From the NCBI GenBank assembly GCA_902795905.1, contig CADBMY010000253.1, positions 1 through 8,060 of the forward strand: a DNA stretch of 8,060 bases. The letters are read 5' to 3'. Position numbers and translations under genes: made by a program. Below, in pieces: positions 1 through 5,345 of the stretch. Under the pieces are notes generated by a model. The model saw only the letters and a program-made list of their open reading frames with translations, did not search any database and was not told where the DNA came from. The DNA comes from an uncultured Erysipelotrichaceae bacterium. GTDB taxonomy: Bacteria > Bacillota_I > Bacilli_A > Erysipelotrichales > Erysipelotrichaceae. Every line of letters starts with the position of its first letter. Position 1 is the stretch's first letter.

Positions 1-2
1 GG

Positions 3-29
3 AAAAGCCAGCGTCTTAAGGCGCTGGCT
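3..29 (-). terminator. Probable rho-independent terminator of the hflKC transcript
   Basis: An 8-bp stem (AGCCAGCG at 6-13, CGCTGGCT at 22-29) is followed on the minus strand by a short T run (6 to 3). It is the last and most GC-rich of three hairpins downstream of the hflC stop. The T tract is short, so termination may be incomplete or shared with the hairpin at 59-81. Confidence 0.5.
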
Positions 30-81
30 GGCACTTATAGGCTTATAGCCTTAGAGCAAACCACCCGTTTCACGGGTGGTT
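6..81. repeat. Cluster of three hairpins, possible IS200/IS605-type palindromic end
   Basis: Three perfect inverted repeats follow each other: 6-29 (8-bp stem), 39-51 (AGGCT, TAT loop, AGCCT) and 59-81 (a 10-bp stem of AACCACCCGT and ACGGGTGGTT with loop TTC). The last begins 5 nt after the hflC stop codon. A strong short palindrome with an AACCACCCG-type arm resembles the subterminal hairpins of IS200/IS605-family elements in Firmicutes, from memory. No transposase or TnpB gene is visible, because the window starts here. The simpler reading is a compound transcription terminator. Confidence 0.35.
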
Positions 82-86
82 ATGAT

Positions 87-950
87 TTAGTTGCCGTAGA
101 GGATCTTTGCCAGTTCGGAATCCTTGCTCAGGATCAGCGTCTTGTTTTGCCCGCTGAGGGATTCTTTCATGGCATCCAGAGAACGTGCGTATTCATAGAA
201 TTCGGCTTTCTCCGGGGTGTTGTAGGCTTCCTGCAGGATCTGCATGTACTGTTCTTCACCCTCTGCCCGCAGGATGGCTGCCTGTTTTTCGGCTTCGGCT
301 TTCAGTACGGCGACTTCTCTGTCGGTGGCGTTATGGATCTTCTGAGCTTCTGCCTGACCTCCGGCAATGTAGCTTGCGGCGATGTTGTTTCGTTCGGAGA
401 TCATTCTCTCGTAGACAGCTTCTTCGTTGTCGTTGGGCAGTCCCAGCACCTTGATCTGAGAAGTGACGATCTCAATACCGTACTGTCCGATATCGGAGTT
501 GGCTTCGTTTGTGATCAGACCTGTCAGTCTTTCACCTGTTGCTGCGATGATATCATCCTGGTTCATTGAGGAGATCGTATTCTTCAGGGCGTTGTATACA
601 GCTGCTTCGATACGTTCTTCGGCCCTGTTTTTTGAGGCGTTCAGCGTACGAATATATGCCATCGGGTCAACGACACGCCACAGCACGAAGTTATCAGCTG
701 TCATTGTCTTCTTGTCTCTGGTAATAACATCGGATTCGGGAATATCGTAGAGGATCGTACGGGCGGAGATGGTCTGTACGGTCTGGATAAACGGAATACG
801 GAACTTCAGTCCGGGTGTATCATCGATGCGGACGATCCTTCCCATCTGTCTGACGGCCGCGTATTCATTCATGCGGACAGAGTAGGCGGAACTGTTAAAT
901 CCGAGAATAAGCAGTACGATCACGATCAGGATCCATAATTTCTTCTTCAT
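87..950 (-). CDS. hflC: HflC-like SPFH/Band 7 membrane protein
   Basis: This is the partner of HflK in the membrane complex that surrounds and modulates the FtsH protease. The 287-residue protein, close to the usual HflC length, has a short basic start (MKKK) and one membrane segment at about residues 5-22. A Band 7/SPFH domain follows (about 23-190), with the typical GLKFRIPFIQTV at 48-59 and LPNDNEEAVYERM at 171-183. An Ala/Glu/Lys-rich coiled coil runs over about 195-240. The ATG at 950 was chosen over an in-frame ATG 8 codons upstream because AGGAGG (963-958) lies 7 nt before it and the membrane anchor then starts at once. The gap to the hflK stop is 16 nt, so the two are cotranscribed and probably translationally coupled. 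Family assignment is firm. The FtsH-partner role is inferred from the family. Confidence 0.9.
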   Translation of the reverse strand: MKKKLWILIVIVLLILGFNSSAYSVRMNEYAAVRQMGRIVRIDDTPGLKFRIPFIQTVQTISARTILYDIPESDVITRDKKTMTADNFVLWRVVDPMAYIRTLNASKNRAEERIEAAVYNALKNTISSMNQDDIIAATGERLTGLITNEANSDIGQYGIEIVTSQIKVLGLPNDNEEAVYERMISERNNIAASYIAGGQAEAQKIHNATDREVAVLKAEAEKQAAILRAEGEEQYMQILQEAYNTPEKAEFYEYARSLDAMKESLSGQNKTLILSKDSELAKILYGN

Positions 951-966
951 TGTCTTTCCTCCTGCG

Positions 967-1902
967 TCAGTCATTGAAACTCTCCAGCGGCAGCAGTGTC
1001 TGCGTATTGCCGTCGGTGATGATCACCTTGAGCTCAGGAAGTACTTCTTCCATCGTCTCATAGAACATTCTCTTCTTGGTGATCAGCGGATATCTGCTGT
1101 ATTCTTCATACATCTTGTTAAAGCGGGCAGCCTGTCCTTCGGCTTCGGCGATCCTTGCCTGTTTCTCAGCTTCGGCAGCCTGGATGATGCGGTCAGCTTC
1201 GGCTTCGGCATACGGGATCTGTTCATTCTTGTATTTGTTGGCGTCATTGATGGCTGTCTCCCGGCCCTGACGTGCGGTTTCTACAGCTTTGAAGGCTCTG
1301 GCGACTTCATCTGTCGGCGGCTCGGAATCCTGAACGGAGACATTGACGACCTGCAGACCGATATTTTTTTCACTCAGTTCTTTCTGCAGCATCTCTCTGA
1401 TCTCGGACTGGATCTGTCCCTTGCCGGTGGTCATGACTTCATCAACCGGATAGTCACTGACGGTGGCACGGATACAGGAGAGGGCTTCGTTGGCCAGAAT
1501 CATTTCGGGATCGTTTGTGTTGAACAGGTAGGCAATCGGATCACTGACCTTGTATTCAAGATAGAAGTCGATATTGATGAGATTGAAGTCGGAGGTGATC
1601 ATCTTGGCATCCGAATCGATATCGATATTCTGTCCGCCGCTTTCCACCTGATAGCCAAGGCCGACACCGTGTGTGGTCATATCCACCTTGTGTACTTCCT
1701 GGATCCAGGGAATGCGGAAGTGCAGACCTGCCGAATCGGTGCGGATGACCTGTCCGAACATGGTAATGACCGCCAGTTCATCTTCACGTACGCTGTACGT
1801 TGCGGAACCTGCAGAGATGAGCAGGAACACGGCGGGGATGATCCACAGGGCCTTACCGGTGATCTTCTTCAGGGCATTGGTGAAACCTTCCAGTTTGTTC
1901 AT
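967..1902 (-). CDS. hflK: HflK-like SPFH/Band 7 membrane protein
   Basis: This is the first gene of the hflKC pair. HflK and HflC alternate in a large ring or cage on the membrane that encloses FtsH and limits its access to substrates. The 311-residue protein has one membrane segment at about 18-36 and an SPFH domain at about 37-210. That domain shows LHFRIPWIQEVHKVD at 60-74 and the HflK-typical VQDSEPP at 190-196. An Ala/Glu/Gln-rich coiled coil covers about 205-262. It is shorter than E. coli HflK because the Gly/Pro-rich cytoplasmic N-terminus is missing, as is common outside Proteobacteria. The ATG at 1902 has a perfect AGGAGG (1915-1910) 7 nt upstream; an in-frame extension of 27 codons would run into the structured leader and lacks a ribosome binding site. 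Expression probably depends on the leader described at 1923-2071. ftsH is not visible nearby. Confidence 0.9.
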   Translation of the reverse strand: MNKLEGFTNALKKITGKALWIIPAVFLLISAGSATYSVREDELAVITMFGQVIRTDSAGLHFRIPWIQEVHKVDMTTHGVGLGYQVESGGQNIDIDSDAKMITSDFNLINIDFYLEYKVSDPIAYLFNTNDPEMILANEALSCIRATVSDYPVDEVMTTGKGQIQSEIREMLQKELSEKNIGLQVVNVSVQDSEPPTDEVARAFKAVETARQGRETAINDANKYKNEQIPYAEAEADRIIQAAEAEKQARIAEAEGQAARFNKMYEEYSRYPLITKKRMFYETMEEVLPELKVIITDGNTQTLLPLESFND

Positions 1903-1922
1903 TCTTTTTCCTCCTGATAAAC

Positions 1923-1951
1923 AAAAACCGTATACGGGATTCCGTATACGG
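1923..1951 (-). terminator. Leader terminator (attenuator) just upstream of hflK
   Basis: Two copies of the self-complementary decamer CCGTATACGG (1928-1937 and 1942-1951) are separated by 4 nt. On the minus strand they fold into a 10-bp stem with a tetraloop, followed directly by five T residues (1927-1923). This is an intrinsic terminator signature. It lies after the hflK promoter and ends only 7 nt before the hflK ribosome binding site, so it would stop transcription before the gene unless it is prevented from folding. Because each arm is itself palindromic, a double-stranded operator site is an alternative reading. Confidence 0.65.
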
Positions 1952-1967
1952 ATATCATGCATACGTT

Positions 1968-1990
1968 CCGCACACGGCACCACCGTGTAC
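1968..1990 (-). promoter_or_regulatory. Switching hairpin / antiterminator segment of the hflK leader
   Basis: On the minus strand GTACACGG (1990-1983) pairs with CCGTGTGC (1977-1970) over 8 bp including one G-U, with a 5-nt loop. The 3' arm is part of CCGTGTGCGG (1977-1968), which can instead pair along all 10 bases (with two G-U) with the first arm of the terminator (1951-1942). The 5' GTAC (1990-1987) overlaps the 3' strand of the proposed aptamer closing helix. The segment can therefore take mutually exclusive pairings, as expected of an expression platform. The pairings are seen in the sequence; the switching is inferred. Confidence 0.5.
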
Positions 1991-2071
1991 GAGTCTCACT
2001 TTTTCTGCCGGACCGGATACGATCGTGCTGACGATCCGACAACGATATATCGTAAGTTACTCCCTCGATAC
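1987..2071 (-). promoter_or_regulatory. Candidate riboswitch aptamer, yybP-ykoY (manganese)-like, in the hflK leader
   Basis: The predicted transcript starts at about 2071. Its first bases, GTA (2071-2069) and CGAG (2067-2064), pair with CTCG (1993-1990) and TAC (1989-1987) to close an ~85-nt domain, with one bulged base. Just inside the helix are GGAGTAAC on the 5' side (2063-2056) and GTGAGA on the 3' side (1999-1994). They mirror the GGGGAGUAG and GAGACC blocks I recall as conserved in yybP-ykoY manganese riboswitches. Inside are a palindromic hairpin (ACGATATATCGT, 2042-2053) and a second hairpin (2021-2036) whose loop region reads GTCAGCAC. UGUCGGAU and GUCCGGCA (about 2042-2035 and 2013-2006) can also pair. 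In known members of this class Mn2+ typically turns expression on. The class assignment is from memory and unverified, and hflKC would be an unusual target. A structured leader of another kind is the alternative. Confidence 0.42.
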
Positions 2072-2077
2072 AAGCGT

Positions 2078-2105
2078 ATTATACCATATCCGCAGGGGTT
2101 GTAAA
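2078..2105 (-). promoter_or_regulatory. Sigma-A promoter of hflKC
   Basis: On the minus strand TTTACA (2105-2100) and a perfect TATAAT (2083-2078) are 16 nt apart. A TG one base before the -10 box makes it an extended -10 promoter. Transcription should start near 2071, giving an untranslated leader of about 170 nt before hflK. Confidence 0.8.
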
Positions 2106-2124
2106 GAGATTATGATAATTAATT

Positions 2125-2143
2125 CACAATGCGCTGAATTGTG
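2125..2143. promoter_or_regulatory. Inverted repeat overlapping the plus-strand -35 box, candidate operator
   Basis: CACAAT (2125-2130) and ATTGTG (2138-2143) form a perfect 6-bp inverted repeat with a 7-bp spacer. The right half covers most of the -35 box of the plus-strand promoter, a position suited to a repressor. No regulator is encoded in the window and I cannot name one from this motif. The short arms leave room for chance. Confidence 0.3.
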
Positions 2144-2167
2144 CAGATATGCGAAATAACCTATAAT
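2139..2167 (+). promoter_or_regulatory. Sigma-A promoter of the plus-strand operon, giving a leaderless mRNA
   Basis: TTGTGC (2139-2144) and a perfect TATAAT (2162-2167) are spaced 17 nt apart. The expected start of transcription, 6-8 nt after the -10 box, coincides with the ATG at 2174. No other promoter-like pair was seen by eye in the short gaps of the five-gene cluster downstream. Confidence 0.7.
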
Positions 2168-2173
2168 ACTGTC

Positions 2174-3016
2174 ATGGCTTATTATACGTCGGAAGCGCTG
2201 AATGACCGCCTGTATGTGATCACAGATGCGGCAGGGGTACATGCTTTTCTGGCTCTCGGAGAGCGCAGGGCATTACTGATGGATACCTGCTGCGGTCTCG
2301 GGGATATCCGGGAAGAGATAAAGAAGATCACATCGCTTCCGCTTACGGTATGGTGCAGCCACGGACATCTGGATCATGCCGGAGGAGCAGGGGTATTCCC
2401 TGTCGTTTATCTGAATCCGCTGGATCTGATGCTTGCCCACAGGCGGTGTACACGGGAGACACGGATCTGGTATGTGAAGCGGGTCCTGCGGGAGGAGTAT
2501 GATTTCCGTGAAGAGGAATATGTGCCGCAGAAGCTGACGGGTTTTCTGTCCCTGCATGATGGTGATGAGATCGATCTTGGCGGTCTTACGTGCAGAGCGG
2601 TATCTCTCGGCGGTCATACACCCGGCAGTATGTGTGTGCTGCTGAAGGAGCTGCGGATGGTCTTTCTGGCAGACGCATGCAACAGGATGACGTATATGAT
2701 GCTGGAGGAATCGCTTTCCCTGGAAGAGTATATCGATCATCTGAAGGCATTCCGTGATATGTATTATGATAGTTTTGATACAGGTCTTGTCTGTCATGAT
2801 GAGGCTGTTGTGGATAAGGTGATCATTCCCAACACGATCGAGGTGGGAGAAGAGATCCTGCGCGGTGAGGATCTGCACGAAGAACGGCTGTTTTTCGGAC
2901 ATGAAGGGGTGCTTGCCAAGGCGATCGTTCCGCATAAACCTGTACGAAGGGATGGCATCCTCGGTAATATTGCCTATAATAAGTATAAAGTTTTAAGGAA
3001 AGGAAATCCTCTATGA
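2174..3016 (+). CDS. Metallo-beta-lactamase-fold hydrolase
   Basis: A zinc-type hydrolase of the metallo-beta-lactamase superfamily, 280 residues, probably cytoplasmic (no signal peptide). The metal site is complete: SHGHLDH at 62-68 (the HxHxDH motif), the second histidine in GGHTPGS (H148), the bridging aspartate in ADAC (D167) and a last histidine in VCHDE (H208). About 70 residues after H208, with HKPVRRDG and a basic C-terminus, are not recognised. The substrate cannot be named; the superfamily includes glyoxalase II-like thioesterases, lactonases and phosphodiesterases. The ATG at 2174 has no ribosome binding site and sits at the predicted transcription start, so translation may be leaderless. 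A GTG at 2141 in frame would lie upstream of the -10 box and is unlikely. The stop overlaps the ROK start by 4 nt (ATGA), indicating translational coupling. Confidence 0.85.
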   Translation: MAYYTSEALNDRLYVITDAAGVHAFLALGERRALLMDTCCGLGDIREEIKKITSLPLTVWCSHGHLDHAGGAGVFPVVYLNPLDLMLAHRRCTRETRIWYVKRVLREEYDFREEEYVPQKLTGFLSLHDGDEIDLGGLTCRAVSLGGHTPGSMCVLLKELRMVFLADACNRMTYMMLEESLSLEEYIDHLKAFRDMYYDSFDTGLVCHDEAVVDKVIIPNTIEVGEEILRGEDLHEERLFFGHEGVLAKAIVPHKPVRRDGILGNIAYNKYKVLRKGNPL

Positions 3017-3945
3017 AACAGTATCTGGTATTCGACATCGGCGGTACATTTGTCAAATATGCATTAATGAATGATCATGCAGAGATCCTCGAGAATAATA
3101 AGATCCCCACAGACCGTGAGTCAGCGGAAGGACTTCTGGCCTCCATGAAAGAGGTGGCTGACCGCTACGAAGGCCGCTTTGAAGGCTGTGCGGTATCCAT
3201 GCCCGGAAGGATCGACACAAAGAACGGTATCGCGATCACTGCCGGTGCTCTCGGAAAAACATTAACGGGATTTCCTTTTGGTCCGGAATTAAGCAAAGTC
3301 CTCGGCAAGCCGGTGGTCATTGCCAACGACGGCAAGTGTGCTGCAGCGGCAGAAGCCTGGCAGGGTGCCCTGAAGGATGTCGAGAACGGTTTTGTGATCG
3401 TCTTCGGTACAGGGATCGGCGGCGGTATCGTCATCGGCGGTAAGACATACTTCGGATCACATTTCAGTTCCGGTGAAGTCAGCGGTATGATCTATGACGG
3501 ACAGATGGTCACGGACGGCTTTGTTCAGGAGATGAATTTCAGAAAACCTTCTCCGGGTTGGGCATATCAGGCTTCCGCATCATCACTGCTGCGTAAGTAT
3601 AAGACAAGGAAAGGAATTGACCTTGATGAAGATATCTCCGGTGAGGAGTTCTTTGAGGCTGTACGCAGCGGCGAAGAGGAAGCGAAGGAAGTCCTGGATG
3701 AATTTGCCAGATGTGCAGCTACCGGATTCTTTAATATTCAGATCCTGTTTGATGTAGAGAAGATCGCTGTCAGCGGCGGTATTTCCAATGCTCCGGAATT
3801 ACTGCCGGCACTGCAGGAGGCTGTACATGATGTGTTTAAGAGGTTCGAGAACAGCCCGGCTGTGGAGCCTGAAGTTGTTAAGTGTCATTACGGTTCCGAG
3901 GCCAATCTTGTCGGAGCACTGAAGATCTATCTGGATCAGGAATAG
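3013..3945 (+). CDS. ROK-family sugar kinase
   Basis: A cytoplasmic, ATP-dependent sugar kinase of the ROK family, 310 residues, which is the usual length. The N-terminal phosphate-binding motif is DIGGTFVK (8-15). The catalytic aspartate is D106 in ANDGKCAA, and GTGIGGG (132-138) is the second phosphate-contacting loop. The usual zinc site is absent: the GE-x-GH motif reads GEVSGM (154-159) with glycine where the histidine should be, and no CxCGxxGC cluster follows. This suggests a zinc-free subgroup, as in some beta-glucoside kinases and related Firmicutes proteins. It has no DNA-binding N-terminus, so it is a kinase and not a ROK repressor. The sugar is unknown. The ATG overlaps the preceding stop by 4 nt; GGAAAGG-type bases just upstream act as ribosome binding site. 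Confidence 0.88.
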   Translation: MKQYLVFDIGGTFVKYALMNDHAEILENNKIPTDRESAEGLLASMKEVADRYEGRFEGCAVSMPGRIDTKNGIAITAGALGKTLTGFPFGPELSKVLGKPVVIANDGKCAAAAEAWQGALKDVENGFVIVFGTGIGGGIVIGGKTYFGSHFSSGEVSGMIYDGQMVTDGFVQEMNFRKPSPGWAYQASASSLLRKYKTRKGIDLDEDISGEEFFEAVRSGEEEAKEVLDEFARCAATGFFNIQILFDVEKIAVSGGISNAPELLPALQEAVHDVFKRFENSPAVEPEVVKCHYGSEANLVGALKIYLDQE

Positions 3946-3950
3946 TTAAC

Positions 3951-3972
3951 ACTGCGTAAGCAGTACGGAGGG
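3951..3972 (+). promoter_or_regulatory. Small hairpin and ribosome binding site in front of trkA
   Basis: The 30-nt gap between the ROK stop and trkA holds a 5-bp stem (ACTGC, 3951-3955; GCAGT, 3960-3964) with a GTAA loop, a GNRA-type tetraloop. The strong GGAGGG ribosome binding site (3967-3972) follows 2 nt later. It has no T run, so it is not a terminator. It could keep the ribosome binding site open or be an mRNA processing or stability element. The function is inferred. Confidence 0.35.
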
Positions 3973-3975
3973 TAT

Positions 3976-5337
3976 ATGAAGATCGTAGTTGCCGGAGCCG
4001 GTAAAGTAGGTTCATCGCTGGTCAGCCAGCTGGTAAATGAAGGACATGAGATCACTGTTGTAGACCGGGATACCGATGTTCTGGAAGAAACCATGCAGAT
4101 GTATGATGTGATCGGTGTACAGGGAAATGCAGCATCGATGGAAGCACTGGAAGAGGCAGGCATACGTACTGCCGATCTTCTGATTGCAGCGACAGACCGT
4201 GACGAGGTCAATCTGCTGTCCTGTCTGACAGCACACGGACTGAATCCCGACCTGCATACCATCGGCAGGATCAGAGATAAGGACTACCGCGCACAGGCTT
4301 ACCAGATGCGTGATTATTTTGCCCTGAACTACGTGATCAATCCCGAACATGAAGCTGCGATCGAGATGCGCAGACTGCTGAATTTCCCGGGTTTCCTGGG
4401 TCTTGAGACATTTGCCAAGGGCAATGTGGAGATCGCTGTATTGAAGATCGGAGAGGACAGTGCTCTTAATGGTATTAAACTGTCCGGTATGAATGATATC
4501 GTACACTGCCATGTGCTGGTCTGTGCGGTACAGAGAAACGGTGAATGCATTATTCCTGACGGTAATTTTGTGTTCAGAAACAATGATCTGATCTACGTTA
4601 CGGCATCTTCTTCCAATCTTTCCGTACTGCTGAAGAATCTTGGTATTATTACCCGCAAGGTCAGAAGTGTACTGATCGCCGGCGGCAGTCTGATCAGTTA
4701 TTATCTTGCCAAGGAACTGGAAAGCAGCGGCATTTCCTCGACGATCGTGGAAGCGAAACGTGAGCGCTGTGAGGAACTGGCAATGTTACTGCCGAATACG
4801 CGGATCATTGTCGGTGATGCCAGCAGTCAGGCTTTCCTGGACAGTGTTGGTATTGATGACTTTGATGCGATGGTCACATTAACGGGTCTGGACGAACTGA
4901 ACATCGTTATTTCACTGTACGGCAATTCCCGCAAGGTACCGCATCTGATCACAAAGCTGAGTCATGCCGAGAATAACCGGATGCTGGATTCGCTGCCTCT
5001 TGGCAGTGTGATCGCACCGAAGGAGCTGGTATGCAGCTCGATCGTACGGTATGTCAGAGCGATGCAGAACAAGGAAGGTGCGGCGATCACGATCCACCGT
5101 ATTGCGGACGGCCAGGGTGAAGCCATTGAATTTAACGTGGATGAAGACACTAAATATCTCGGTGTGCCTCTGAAAGATATGAATCTGAAACCGAACGTGC
5201 TGATCGCAAGTATCACCGACGGAATGAATACGGAGATCTCTACCGGAAACAGTAAGTTTAAGGTCGGCGATAATGTGATCGTGGTAACGAACAAGACGAC
5301 ATCCATCCGTCAGCTGAATGATATCTTTGAGGACTAA
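3976..5337 (+). CDS. trkA: Trk potassium uptake protein TrkA (two RCK modules)
   Basis: The cytoplasmic regulatory subunit of the Trk K+ transporter. It assembles on TrkH and gates it in response to bound nucleotide (NAD(H), ATP/ADP in studied members). At 453 residues it is the full-length, duplicated form. The first Rossmann/RCK_N module starts MKIVVAGAGKVG (GAGKVG, 7-12) with acidic D30 closing the dinucleotide site. An RCK_C lobe spans about 140-225. The second RCK_N begins near 230, and a final RCK_C covers about 366-450. In the second module the glycine-rich turn reads GGSLIS (236-241) where GGGxIG is usual, while acidic E259 is kept, so nucleotide binding there may be weaker or altered. 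GGAGGG lies just ahead of the ATG. It precedes trkH by 8 nt in the same operon. Confidence 0.93.
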   Translation: MKIVVAGAGKVGSSLVSQLVNEGHEITVVDRDTDVLEETMQMYDVIGVQGNAASMEALEEAGIRTADLLIAATDRDEVNLLSCLTAHGLNPDLHTIGRIRDKDYRAQAYQMRDYFALNYVINPEHEAAIEMRRLLNFPGFLGLETFAKGNVEIAVLKIGEDSALNGIKLSGMNDIVHCHVLVCAVQRNGECIIPDGNFVFRNNDLIYVTASSSNLSVLLKNLGIITRKVRSVLIAGGSLISYYLAKELESSGISSTIVEAKRERCEELAMLLPNTRIIVGDASSQAFLDSVGIDDFDAMVTLTGLDELNIVISLYGNSRKVPHLITKLSHAENNRMLDSLPLGSVIAPKELVCSSIVRYVRAMQNKEGAAITIHRIADGQGEAIEFNVDEDTKYLGVPLKDMNLKPNVLIASITDGMNTEISTGNSKFKVGDNVIVVTNKTTSIRQLNDIFED

Positions 5338-5345
5338 ACCTGCAT

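Noticed and set aside
1903..1983. In-frame N-terminal extension of HflK by 27 residues
   Set aside because: It runs through the terminator hairpin, lacks a ribosome binding site and does not resemble HflK; the ATG at 1902 has a perfect AGGAGG 7 nt upstream.
1972..1985. A T-box-like string (GGTGGTGCCGTG on the minus strand) in the hflK leader, upstream of a terminator
   Set aside because: It matches the recalled T-box core only partly and is fully contained in a perfect simple hairpin. I could not fit a specifier loop in the short upstream part, and hflKC has no amino-acid link. The match is best explained by the hairpin arms.
2141..2173. GTG start adding 11 residues to the metallo-hydrolase
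   Set aside because: It lies upstream of the TATAAT box of the only promoter seen, so it would not be transcribed from it, and it has no ribosome binding site.
2057..2242. 61-codon minus-strand open frame across the divergent promoter region
   Set aside because: It overlaps both promoters and the hydrolase start, has no ribosome binding site and no recognisable sequence.
2273..2935. Long minus-strand open frame (220 codons) opposite the metallo-hydrolase gene
   Set aside because: The plus-strand frame has a complete metal-binding motif set; the reverse frame has the irregular Cys/His/Gln-rich composition of an antisense shadow and no ribosome binding site.
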